64,000 nt of DNA, from the NCBI GenBank assembly GCA_030247855.1, contig JAPDRN010000005.1, positions 310,001 to 374,000 of the forward strand, given 5' to 3'. The notes below the pieces were generated by a model that worked only from the letters and a program-made list of their open reading frames with translations, had not been told where the DNA came from and made no database searches. The position numbers and the translations under genes are program-made. Shown in pieces: positions 1-10,616 of this stretch. This DNA is from Knufia peltigerae (lineage: Eukaryota > Ascomycota > Eurotiomycetes > Chaetothyriales > Trichomeriaceae). Position 1 is the first letter of the stretch, and every line of letters begins with the position of its first letter.

Positions 1-994
1 GTTTGTACATACGACTACGGAGTACAGTAATTCGGCTACTCCGTATGCAAGGGCGAGATGGGATTTGATGGTTCTGATTTGACCATCTAAGTAGGTACCT
101 AAGAGCTACGTTGAGTGTCTCTTACACATTATAGCCATCAGTGAGCATTGGTCTGGACCTGTGCCTCATCCGTGTACACAGGTACTCCGTACTTCACAGG
201 CCACTACCAAAGAGTCGTAGGTGTCCTCCAGTGGTGCCCAGCCCTGCCAAACCCTGGCCGAGACGCACGGGCCATTAAGCGGGCGCAGCGGCTTTGATTT
301 AAGCATAAGCCCAAGCTTGGTGTGGGAACAACGCTGCTTGTCCGGATCCACTATATCTTTTCGTCGCGAGTGCCTGTTCATCCAATGTGGCCTCTGATGA
401 GTCTTTCCGACTAGTAACTAAAGTAGTAGGAATAAGTAAAAGTAGTCAGAAGTAGACTCGTGCTGCCCTTCCCTCAAACACACACAATCTCTCTCACGCC
501 CATCATACTCTCTGAAATTCATTTCTCCTCCCTCGGCAATCTGAACACCATCCTTGTGTTTGGAGTACTTCCCTGCCAGCGACTTGTGTCTAATCCCGTC
601 TCTGGTCAGCCATCCCTCCAACAGTACATTCACACAGACTTCCGCCTAGCCCTTAGAACGCTATCCTGTGCGCCATCCGGGTGCCATATTCATATCTCCA
701 TCACTTAAACGATTTATCTCACTTGTACCTATATCAACACACGATCCCTACTCCGCTTCGGACACTCGACTCCTCAGCAGGCCCCTCTTGAAGAAAGTGC
801 GCCGCACGCATTCACACGAAGCAGCAGAGACTCTGAATTGACGACAACGCTCCGCTCACCCCATAGTCGTTTAGGTGCTGCTCTAATTGCTTGACCTCAC
901 GCGCGCAAGAGCACACCCTGTGGACAATTAGACACCTCTGGCTGGCTGTGGTGGACCACCGCTCTCGGGTCATTCGGCTTGTGCAAAGTGCGCG
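1..994. other. Upstream region of the Gti1/Pac2 gene
   Basis: No convincing gene is visible. Two copies of the dispersed 9-mer (TACGGAGTA at 16-24, TACTCCGTA at 37-45) face each other, and a third lies at 183-191. A palindrome TAGGTACCTA is at about 92-101. From about 420 onward the + strand becomes C/T-rich, which suggests a long promoter plus 5' leader for the downstream regulator (inference). Confidence 0.5.
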
Positions 995-2398
995 ATGGAG
1001 ACATACAACGGCCACGTTCGGACGCCGACCGATGCCATCATTCTCTTTGAAGCCTGCAGACTTGGAATCTTACCGCGAGTTCAGCGGAGATTGTCGGAAA
1101 AAGAAAGACAGTCCATCAGATCAGGATCAGTGTTTGTCTGGGATGAACGAGAGGCAGGAATGAGAAGATGGACGGATGGAAAGAGTTGGAGTGCCAGTCG
1201 AGTCTCGGGCAGTTTCTTGACATACCGAGAAATGGAGGGCAAAAGAGGCAGCAACTCATTCGTCACTCCTGCAAACAAAGGGACAAAAACACCGGACAGC
1301 AACCCGGACGATTTACAGAATGGTGATGCTGAGGAGGGCCCGGACGGCTATCGCTATAAGCCTGACGGGCTGATGAAACAGTCATTCAGTATCACCACTT
1401 CCCAGGGCCAACACCTCCATCTGATTAGCTACTACTCTCGGTCACATCCCACAGCCCAAGGCCTTCGGCAACCTAGTACCGACCCCAATTTGGCTCACGT
1501 TCAACCCGCCAAAGGACTCTATCCCGAATCGACGATTAACGACCAGTCTTCGGTGCCAGCTGTGACGAGATCACCTATGGTAGGGGTTCCCAGCTACGTG
1601 GTAAGCCCCAGCGCTCCTGGCTATCACAGACCGAGCCCTGGCAATCCTCATCCTTATATGCCACCTGGTTATCTGCCTCATGGTGCATACATCTATCCCA
1701 TTAGTCCGATGCATACACCACCAGGACATTACGCTTTACAGCCGTATGGGCTTCCACATACTCTACCGCCTGGATTGCCGCCGCCCCTTCCTTACCCTCC
1801 ACCGGGGGCCGGGGGTTACTCCCCCCATGCGTTCCACATGAGCCATCCTCCTCCGTCTGTCTATGATCAGCGGCCACTTCGTACCTCCGAGTCAGCGCCA
1901 CCGCCTGTAACAACGACGGCTAGCACCACTGCTGCACCAGCTCCACCCATTTCGTACAGTACAAGTCAGTCGCTACCGCCTCCAACAGCTCCTCTTCCTA
2001 GTCCCGGGCTTCCGCCACCTTCGCCCCGAGAAGAGTCCGATAAGCCACAAATTGACCCAAGATTGACTGCTGCCGCCGAAGCAGCCGAATCGCAACACAA
2101 TGGTTCGGCATCAAAACCTGAAGAGCCAGCTGCGTCACGTCCGGCTGAATCTGCGTCCACCGGTGCCAGTCAAGCGCCTACGATTCATGCCTTGGTCCAC
2201 AATGTCTCGACATTACCGCCGCCACCACCACCTGTGGATAATTCTCAAAATGAGGCCGAAGTGGACAGGCAAGGTAGCACGAGCCCTGGAGGAACAAAGA
2301 ACGGTGCACCGCCACAAGACATCCCTAGTGAAAAGCTGGGTTTTCGAGAAGACAAGCGAGCTTTGAGCAAGCTTGATCGGGTATTTGCTAGGGTTTGA
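995..2398 (+). CDS. Gti1/Pac2 (WOPR-domain) transcription factor
   Basis: This is a nuclear DNA-binding regulator of the fungal Gti1/Pac2 family, whose relatives (S. pombe Gti1/Pac2, Wor1, Ryp1) control morphological switching, gluconate-induced transport and conidiation. The 467-aa single-exon protein opens with the WOPR N-terminal box: residues 1-85 carry METYNGHVRT, the R-R-L-S-E-K-E-R-Q stretch, V-W-D-E-R-E-A-G and RWTDGKSWS. The second conserved half, YKPDGLMKQSFSI followed by HLISYYSR, lies near residues 122-150. The rest is Pro/Tyr/Ser-rich and low-complexity, typical of an activation tail. The N-terminus matches the Pac2-type paralogue better than the Ryp1/Wor1 type, from memory of both. 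The ATG at 995 begins exactly at the conserved METY box, so the start is secure. No intron is needed. Confidence 0.93.
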   Translation: METYNGHVRTPTDAIILFEACRLGILPRVQRRLSEKERQSIRSGSVFVWDEREAGMRRWTDGKSWSASRVSGSFLTYREMEGKRGSNSFVTPANKGTKTPDSNPDDLQNGDAEEGPDGYRYKPDGLMKQSFSITTSQGQHLHLISYYSRSHPTAQGLRQPSTDPNLAHVQPAKGLYPESTINDQSSVPAVTRSPMVGVPSYVVSPSAPGYHRPSPGNPHPYMPPGYLPHGAYIYPISPMHTPPGHYALQPYGLPHTLPPGLPPPLPYPPPGAGGYSPHAFHMSHPPPSVYDQRPLRTSESAPPPVTTTASTTAAPAPPISYSTSQSLPPPTAPLPSPGLPPPSPREESDKPQIDPRLTAAAEAAESQHNGSASKPEEPAASRPAESASTGASQAPTIHALVHNVSTLPPPPPPVDNSQNEAEVDRQGSTSPGGTKNGAPPQDIPSEKLGFREDKRALSKLDRVFARV

Positions 2399-3148
2399 TG
2401 CTGAGTGCTGTAAACGCTCAAATAGGGGAAGGGTTGAATTGTCTGCATCTGCCGTGGTGTTTTTGGTTCTGTACTTGGGTAACATTTTTTCCGGCCGTCC
2501 TTTCTGGCGATGCACATATTAAAATTCGGCGTTTGTCAATATGAAGTACGACATCATGATATTCAAGGCTTTTGTTTGGATAGGCAATCTTATTCTTATC
2601 GAATTCTACTGCTTGTGACGGGTACATTATGAACATAGGGGTGTGGGTCATGACCTGCCAGCTGCAGCTTGCTGTGCTTGCTTTTGCTTCTACCACTGCC
2701 GGCTGAGGCATAGGCTGACAGGCTGGAGCTGGCGACTAACATCTGCGATTCGTGAGAGGTCATGCGCGACATGATCTTTTTAGTTAGCACTGCCAGTACA
2801 AGAAGTCATTTTCAATATTTAACTCAATGATCAAGTTCGCCGACCCCTGTTCCTTTGTAAGTGTTCTTCTCTTGTGATAGATCAGGTCTCTTCTGCAATC
2901 ACACAAGATAACATGGCACTTAAGCTTCAAAGTATACATCAAATTCGGTGAGGCCCACGTTGAGGTAACTTCAGTCTTGCGAGCGCCGTACATCGTGAGG
3001 CTGAAGGTGACAAGGCTCTCGGCTCTTCGTCGGGAAAATATTTATGAGTGGCATTTACTTTCTGCTATTTATGCGCTGCGAACCTGGCTTCTAAGAGTCC
3101 CACTTGCAATTGTGCCTGCGAAGACAGCCAGTGCAAGTCAAAAGCGGG
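2399..3148. other. Spacer between Gti1/Pac2 and mitochondrial Asn-tRNA synthetase genes
   Basis: About 750 bp, AT-richer than the flanks. It should hold the 3' end of the regulator transcript and the promoter of the tRNA synthetase gene. No other feature is seen. Confidence 0.4.
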
Positions 3149-4957
3149 ATGCTATGGCGATTTGAGAAGTCGCCATGCCTCTCGCGAAACCTCCAATGCT
3201 TGCAGAGACACGGCCTGGGAGCGAAAACAGTCAAACGTTCTTTCCACCATACACGTCCTGTCCGTACCCCGACGAACGAAGCAACGTCGTCTCCTCTGCA
3301 GGCTGTCCGCCATGCTACCCTTGTCGATAAGAGCAAGTTGTACGAGGCTGGATCAGACAACGCCATAGTCAAGGTTGTAGGGCTAGTTCGCAGCGTGCGG
3401 AAGCAGAAAAATGTTGCATTTGCCCGGGTCGCAGACGGATCTACACTGGGTAGTGTGCAAGCTGTCTTTCCTCATCCCAACATAGCAAAAGAGTAGGTCG
3501 GCGCGCTGCCGAGAAGAAGATGAGAATCTTGAGCTGATGACTGGTAGCATCACGAATGGGGCGTATGTTTCGTTGATTGGAAAATGGGTGGCTTCACAAG
3601 GTGCCGGCCAGAGTCATGAACTGCTGGTGCACGAGATCGAGACTATAGGAGAAAGCAACCCTTTGGTGAGTGTACAAGGATGATAAGGTGTCTCTGATTG
3701 CTAAGGCTTGCGGAGGAAAACCCGATCCAGAAGCAGTCTATGACTGCTGAGTTCCTACGCACCGTTCCTCATCTTCGCATGCGCACGGCTTTTCAATCTC
3801 TCCTCGTTCGAGTCCGAAGTCAGTTGACTGCAGCGGTGTCTTCGCATTTCAACAATCGTTCCGAACCCGTCTACCAGGTCCATCCTCCTCTGATCACATC
3901 TTCCGACTGCGAAGGCGCAGGCGAAGTCTTTACAATAACCCCACGAAGCAAGGAGATTCCAAGATACATTCCGCCCAACACGTCCAGGGAGCAGGAGAAA
4001 CTGTACTTTCGAGAGCCAAAATACCTCACAGTCTCCTCGCAGTTACATCTCGAGGCTTATTCGGCGCAGTTAGGAGACGTCTTTGCCCTATCACCCACCT
4101 TCCGTGCTGAGGAGAGTGATACGCCACGCCATCTAGCAGAATTTTATATGCTTGAAGCGGAACACCGAGGTATCACGTTCGACGATCTACTAAGATGTGT
4201 ACGGTCGCTGGTCGTGGATTTGACGGAATCACTTCAGTCACACCAAACAGGCAAAGAACTTCTGCAGTATTACGAGGATCATAAACACCGTCCTGATGAG
4301 GTCGATTTCATCGACCTTGAGGAACGATGGAGCCGGCTCACAGGACCCTGGCATACGGTGACTTATACTGCGGCCATTCAGGCTTTGAAGGATGCTCATG
4401 AAGCAAGTGGTCGAACACTGTTCGTCAACAGACCTCATTGGGACTGGGGCTTGCAACTTGAGCACGAACGGTGGATTGTTGAAAATGTTGCGAAAGGCAA
4501 GCCGGTCTTTGTGACGCACTATCCGAGGGCCATCAAGCCCTTCTATATGCTGCCTTCAGCAATCACACCCACCTCAGAGCAGCATTGGGTGCCTGCCGAC
4601 AATAACACAGATCCCGAAGAGACAGTTGCGTGTTTTGATCTGCTGCTCCCCTACGGATACTGTGAAGTGGTCGGAGGAAGTCTCAGAGAGCACCGCCTAG
4701 AGGATCTCATTCGGAACATGCGCTCGAAGGGCCTTTTGAAGAGCGTCGATGCAACAAATGGCACCGAATATCCATTCCTCGATCCTGGAGAGTCCCTCGG
4801 TACATTGAGATGGTATGCTGATCTCAGACGGTTCGGCAGCAATCCTCACGGTGGCTATGGTTTGGGATTCGACAGGCTGTTAGCATATTTGACAGGTGTG
4901 GCCAATGTGCGCGACGTTGTTGGGTTTCCCAGAACATGGGGTCGCGCAGATTGTTAA
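3149..4957 (+). CDS. Mitochondrial asparaginyl-tRNA synthetase (class II)
   Basis: Charges mitochondrial tRNA-Asn with asparagine; equivalent to yeast Slm5. I read three exons: 3149-3492, 3548-3665 and 3716-4957, joined by introns of 55 and 50 bp (donors GTAGGT and GTGAGT). The result is 567 aa. The first ATG at 3149 gives an Arg/Ser-rich, acid-poor presequence of about 50 residues, as expected for mitochondrial import. An OB-fold anticodon-binding domain follows (VKVVGLVRSVRKQKNVAFARVADGS). Then comes the class II core with motif 2-like FRAEESDTPRHLAEFYMLEAE and motif 3-like GYGLGFDRLLAYL. The C-terminus NVRDVVGFPRTWGRADC matches the usual end of AsnRS. The second acceptor (3714-3715) was chosen because it alone keeps frame into ENPIQKQS. 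A short alternative start upstream uses a non-ATG codon and was rejected. Confidence 0.93.
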
Positions 4958-5276
4958 ACGACTTGTGAGCCCAATTGAGGATGTCACCTTGTTCCCCCGG
5001 CTGAAGAAGTCATGATTTCAGATTTTTGTATGGAAACAACACATTTTTCACCTCCTCGACTTGTCCATGCTATGGACTTCAAGGATACGATAGTCGAAAA
5101 CTACACTTCGCCCTTTTTTTCCCGGCATTCCGCAATTTCTCGTGTTGTCATTCCAGTCGCGTTTAATGTCGTACACAGACCTCACCACATCCGCGTATGC
5201 TTTAAACAATTATGTCGAGCCTCATACTCACTGTCTCGTTTAGGCGAACTCGGTTGTGCTAGGTAAGTGATTGAAT
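4958..5276. other. Spacer upstream of the mucin-like gene
   Basis: About 320 bp. A GTAAGT at about 5263, just before the chosen ATG, could be a 5'-UTR donor, but no matching arrangement was found. Nothing else is seen. Confidence 0.35.
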
Positions 5277-8200
5277 ATGATTTGGAGACTTCTCACTGGG
5301 GTCGCCTTTGTGGCCAACCTTGCAGAACTAGTTACTGGATATGGCACGACCGTCTTTGTCGAAGTCAGCTATTGCCCGGCTACCTATACAACCTCTACGC
5401 TTGCAACAAGGACGACGTCTAGTGCTCCATCGTCGACCTCGAGGTACGTCCTTCTTGTCGAGAAGATGACGGAGTCTAACGCGAAACAGTCTCACTCCGA
5501 TCGTCCTTACTGTCATGCAGGGTTTTGGCGAGCAACCTCAATATGTATCAGCAGATGGAACCATGACAAACGACTCTTCGTTGGCTGTGGATTTCTCCAT
5601 AAATCCTACAGGACAGCTTGAAGGAGCAGGAGGGTTCATATCGACCGATGGGAATGAGGCCTCGATGACCTTTGAAGTTTCTCCAACACCCGGTGCTATC
5701 TCGACTTTCTTTTCGCTTGTCAGCAACGATACGATCGCACGAAGAGATGATACACACGCCAGCAAAATCTTGGTATGGAGGAATATCGCTTTTTTTGGTG
5801 GTGAGGCTACGTTCTGCGTGTTTGGCTCAATCCTCGAGGTTGTTTTTGGGGGTACATCACCTCCAGGCTGCCATGAAGTTCTACTTGGTGCAATTCCTGC
5901 CAGCGATGTACAGAATCCGACTTCATCCTCCATGACCACTGTTCCACCATCCAGCACAAGCACGGATTCAGCCATTCTCACGGACACCACAACGACTACA
6001 TACTCGTTCGTGCCGACCTCCAATAGTCCATCATTGAGCCCTACAAGAGAGCCGACTTCAGCGTCTACGACCAGTCAAACTTCTAGTCTATACTTGTCAC
6101 CGAGCTCAACTAGAGCCGAAAGCAGCAGTACAAGTACTGAAGTAAACCCGAGCACGAAAATGACGCAGGGAGCAGAAACATCGTCACCAGAATCAGCTTC
6201 TTACAGCAGCACTCTCACGTCTACTTCGTCTCCGACTCTTTCTGATTACCCTGCACCCACAACCACAGGAATTCCAAACTGCTACGATCGATCTCCGTTC
6301 GATGGCACTGTCAACAATGATTACTTGATCCTTTGCGACACGGACCTTCCCGGATATGATATTCAACGAGTCTCTGCGTCTAATATTGCCGATTGCATTG
6401 ATGAGTGTAATTCATATATACCGTCGTCACAAGGTCCATGTGTGGCTATAGCCTTTGATATTGTAAGATTGACTCCTTCCACCAAAAGAGTCTCGTACTG
6501 ATTAGGTCTCCCAGCTCGCACCAGCGAATCCATGCGCACTAAAGTACAACATCAGTGACGTTTTCAGAGGCGCCGACTCATTCTCTCAAGCTGCGATTTT
6601 GGTCAATCAACCATACTCGCCAGAAATTGTATTCGCGGAGCCACCAACTTCCAGTTCATCTTCTACGAGCGAGGAGACTTCTTCAACGATGCCTCCGCCA
6701 GATTCCACGTCCAGTCCAAGCTCGGTCGGAACGACACCTTCACCAGAATTCACGACCAGTCCGAGTTCTATTCCCACTACACCTCCAGCGTCACCGATGA
6801 CTTCGGGCACTGGAGCTGCGATAAGCACAAGTGTAGTCACTCAACGACCCCCTTCCCCCACTACCACGAGGACAACACAGACAAGTCCAAGTATGACGAG
6901 TTCATCGCATAACTCTCCGGCTACACCAGCGAGCTCCAGCACGACACGCACATCTACATTGCCAGTGCCAACTTCGTCACCAATCACGTCTTCTACAACG
7001 AGCCAGCAACCAGCAACAGTGGCTACAACAACAATGGGTCAGCAGCAATCAAGCAATCCCCCGTCCACCTTTCGCAGTCCTTTGAGCTCTTCGACCAGCC
7101 CATCGGCTGTTTCCTCGAGTACATCCATGGTTGTTTCCAGTGTCATTAGCTCTACCAGCGCGTCACAAACGTCACCGACGACAGGTCCAACATTCAACGC
7201 TCCATCGAGTTCTTCGGGTCCAATATCGTCCACGAGCTCTATAGTCACAACACCCTCCACCAGTCTTGCTGCCACGTCACTATTCACCACTTCGTCACCT
7301 AGACCCATCACAACAACACTTCTTTCATCAACCACATCCACATCCGCAACTCCCTCGTACTGTTCTGCTACTCCAATCACGACTTCTTTGTGCCCGGCGT
7401 ACGACCACCAAGCGCTGAACGTCAATGGCGACGGGTCATGTTATGAAGTCGAATGTTCCACGACCCTTCAAGGCAACATCTTGACGGGCAACTCGACCAC
7501 CGCATCGTCACTCAAGACATGTACAAGTTTCTGTACGCTTTACAATGTAGCCGTACCCTTTGGCTGTGTTGGTGTCAATTTTTTGGGGTCTCTGTCCGGG
7601 AACAGTCCGAATTGTATCCTCATGTCCAGCGTCAGTAGTACGACTTTTGGCAGTGGAATCGACTCGGCAAGATTATTGTATCCCGGATATCCGTCCATAA
7701 ATGACCCGGATTACCTCGGTGCCACAACGACGACGGTTGCTGTTAGTACGATACGTTCCTCCTCTTCCTCTTCCGCGACGTCACTGGTCGGAGGTAGCAG
7801 TAGTGGTAGCGGTGGTAGCCAGACAGGCACGAGTGCGGGTGGGACAAGAACGAGTGCGACGAGCACGACCAGTACGACAACCCTTTCACCACCTTCGTGC
7901 CCCGCCGCACCGACCGCGTCGTCGTGTCCGGCCCCCTCGGGTTCCCCTGTGCCGTACTGCTACAACTACACCAACTACGGCAACACCGCCCCCTTCGAGG
8001 TCGAATGCTCGACGAGTTTCACGGGCGCCACCATGCAACCCTTGCTCGCCTTCAGCTTCGAGGACTGCGTGAGTTGGTGCCAGTACGCCAACATCTTGGT
8101 GCCCAACAGCTGCGTCGGCATGACCTACCAATACGGCACCGTGTCGCAGGGAGGGAGCAACAACTGTGTCCGGTACAGTACGTTGACGTGCGCGAGCAGG

Positions 8201-8284
8201 GGCAATGCGACCTACGGCAGTGCGAGGTTGATCTGGAGTGGGTACCCCGCCATGACGGATTACGGGGGTAATTTTGGATGTTGA
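5277..8284 (+). CDS. Secreted DUF7908-type, Ser/Thr-rich protein with three Cys-rich modules
   Basis: Predicted extracellular or cell-wall glycoprotein of unknown function. Exons are 5277-5443, 5490-6462 and 6506-8284 (introns of 46 and 43 bp), giving 972 aa. The N-terminus MIWRLLTGVAFVANLAELVTG is a signal peptide. A DUF7908-like domain follows at about residues 25-225 (LTPIVLTVMQGFGEQP, then the conserved FxxFGGEATFCVFGS region). A first Cys-rich module at about 317-415 starts NCYDRSPFDGTVNNDY and has PAN/apple-like Cys spacing. A mucin-like Ser/Thr/Pro stretch of about 240 residues comes next. Two further Cys-rich modules (about 662-786 and 843-972) resemble each other: both have YEVECSTxxxG or FEVECSTSFTG, a central CxxFC or CxxWC, and xSARLxxxGYP. 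They are separated by a Ser/Gly linker. No GPI signal is evident because the protein ends directly after the last module. Function unknown; adhesion or wall association is an inference. Confidence 0.85.
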
Positions 8285-8767
8285 GACGAGGGTTCTCCTC
8301 GAGTGGTGGATTTGGTGGATTGGAACATTGGTGACGGGAATCAAGAAGAGAACAGAGGAAAAGAGGAAAGGGTGGGAGGAGTAGATGCAGATGCAGGTTC
8401 AGACATTTATCGAATACTGGCGGAATGACAAGTTTTTGGCTAAGTTCTTGGTGACTTGAGTTTATTTGATCTTCCATTCATTTCCTATGTGAATGTCTGT
8501 CTACTAAGAGTTGTAGGCTGACTGACCAGTATAGGTTTGTGCAAGAGTACCCGGATGTATACTATCACGAGATTTATCACGATGATTACTCTCGTACGTG
8601 AAAAGATATACATTCAATAGTCCGGGTCCCTCCTTATGCTCGAGTTCTTTTTCTCCCTCAGTATTACTTCACACAGGGACGGGGTACAGAGTGGTGATTG
8701 AGTTCTCCGTGGTATCAAGGTTGCCTAATCCACATTGTATCCAGATGATGCCCATTATCACTTCAAT
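8285..8767. other. Convergent 3' spacer
   Basis: About 480 bp between the convergent ends of the mucin-like gene and the DUF7702-like gene. Presumed 3' UTRs only. Confidence 0.4.
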
Positions 8768-9697
8768 TCACTTGGGAGATCTCAAAGGAATGGGAGGTCC
8801 ACTTTCAATCTCGACCGGTCGATGCAGGTACCTCTCTCCGTGGTCTTCTCGTCCTCGTAGTGTCCATCTTCTTCTCACTTCATTGTTTTCTCGCACGATG
8901 ACGATATTCCTCGTCAGGAACCCGACGGCGAGCAAAGCCGAGACGGCGACGAGTTGGACCAAAAATACCAAGGTGACCTTGATTGCGAATTTCCCCGTGA
9001 GGGGATTCACGGATGGGGAGTGATCGAATGCGTACACGACGCTGTAGATGCACCGTACACCGACAAACAGACACGCCACGCCCAACAGAACGGACACAGG
9101 GCCCAAACTGTCTAGTTTTTGACAGAGTCGAAAAAACATGTATACTTGGCCGATCCAGGTGACGAGGATCAAGACGATCCCGGTCTCCAGTAGAGTACGG
9201 GCGTGGTCGATTTCAGACGGGGTGACGGTGGATTTTGCCAGGTTGGACGCACCGGTCGCCGCTAGGGCGATGCCAATGTATGCGCCTAGATGGACCAAGA
9301 CTTCTTGGACGATCAGGAGACGTCTGTCGCGGTCGCTGTTGCCGGATCGATGCACCTGCTGCTGGAAGGCGTGAGGATGACGGTGGCCGCTGTGGTGGAG
9401 ATGGGTACAGCTAGAAAATTCGTAGATGAAACCCGAGAGTGCGAGGATCAGAGGACTCAGACCGACGGAAGATACGATGGAACCTGTGGTCGACGTCCCC
9501 CCGTGGTGGTGGTTCGAGTGCGCGGCGATCTGAAGAATTGCCGCGACGATGCGTAGGGATTCAAAGGCGAAGAGGTACAGGTAGCCCAGGGTCGAGCGGA
9601 GGCCGTGCTTGAAGAACAAGTAGAACGTAAAGGGGACGAGGGTGGTGTAGATTGCCAGTTCGACGATGGATAGGGTGGTGGTCTCGTCGAGAGCCAT
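8768..9697 (-). CDS. Seven-TM integral membrane protein (DUF7702-like)
   Basis: A 309-aa single-exon membrane protein with seven hydrophobic segments: residues about 10-30, 38-58, 75-95, 130-152, 170-190, 203-225 and 245-265. A His-rich loop (HLHHSGHRHPHAFQQQVH) lies between TM3 and TM4, and a charged Arg-rich cytoplasmic tail ends the protein. The layout, the opening SIVELAIYTTL and the TM2 region GYLYLFAFESLRI match a widespread ascomycete family annotated as DUF7702 or hypothetical 7-TM protein. The molecular role is unknown; receptor-like topology does not prove receptor function. The start at 9697 places TM1 immediately after a short N-terminus. The protein faces the mucin-like gene tail-to-tail, with no evident functional link. 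Confidence 0.82.
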   Translation of the reverse strand: MALDETTTLSIVELAIYTTLVPFTFYLFFKHGLRSTLGYLYLFAFESLRIVAAILQIAAHSNHHHGGTSTTGSIVSSVGLSPLILALSGFIYEFSSCTHLHHSGHRHPHAFQQQVHRSGNSDRDRRLLIVQEVLVHLGAYIGIALAATGASNLAKSTVTPSEIDHARTLLETGIVLILVTWIGQVYMFFRLCQKLDSLGPVSVLLGVACLFVGVRCIYSVVYAFDHSPSVNPLTGKFAIKVTLVFLVQLVAVSALLAVGFLTRNIVIVRENNEVRRRWTLRGREDHGERYLHRPVEIESGPPIPLRSPK

Positions 9698-10616
9698 TGA
9701 AGAATGGAATGGATAGGAAACAATTGCGCTGCGGGTGACGAGATAGATGTAACAGAGTATGAGGCAACTTACTGCTTACAGTAGATGATCCGGTTCCCTC
9801 TTTGTCTCCTGGATATTGTCATGTTCTTATACATTTCCCAGCAAACAAAATAAGGAGTACACATGGATGTAATTTCTCTTCGACAGCCTCCAGAAACATG
9901 GGGTGGTGGTCACCATCATAGGCCATTTTCAGGCAGCGATGAAAAGGAATGTCACTATTCGCTATCGGTTGGACATGTATTGGTGTGCGCGAAGTTCAGC
10001 TAGCATCTTTGATCTGTCCATCGGGAGATCAGTGTAAGGTGGACATGGCATGGCGGCGTTGTTGTATCCGAAACCGAAAGCGGCGTTCCGAGGCGGTGTT
10101 AACGGAGTACGGAGAAACAATGATCCTTACCACCAATCGGAGTATTTACATAGAAAACTCATCTCAGCCTCGTCAGGCGTCCTCCTTCCACCTCCCAAAA
10201 CGAGGCTGGCTCGGACCGAGCTTTCAATGGCCGGTCAGACGCTGAGAAAATCTTCCAAGGGAAAATCTAACAATGATGCTGACCACAAGTCAAAACCCAG
10301 AAACCCACCAAAGTTGATTTGTTCCTGACACCAGGTAGTCAAAGTCTCCGGCTGCTGTCTCTGATTAGTCAAAGAAGCGTGGACTGTGGCACATTCAGGC
10401 AGTCAAAACGTGTCAACACACCAGGATCCCCTGCGGATGTGGCTGGCCCACTAAATCTCGGTCTCGGTTTCGACGAAAATCAATCCCTCGTGCATTGCGT
10501 TCGGAGCCTTATGCAATCCCGAGGACGGAGTACTCGTACAGTCCAGGCAAGGGTAAACCGGGCACACATCTGATACAAGCCCAAGGGGGCCGGGTGCGCG
10601 TGGGAAAGGGGGTTTG
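9698..10616. promoter_or_regulatory. Divergent promoter region with four AGTCAAA copies
   Basis: This 919-bp region serves the DUF7702-like gene (-) and the Zn2Cys6 gene (+). On the activator side AGTCAAA occurs four times in one orientation within 120 bp (10288, 10337, 10367, 10401). A GACGGAGTACTCGTAC variant of the dispersed motif is near 10524. A regulatory role for these repeats is an inference. No coding sequence is recognised. Confidence 0.4.
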
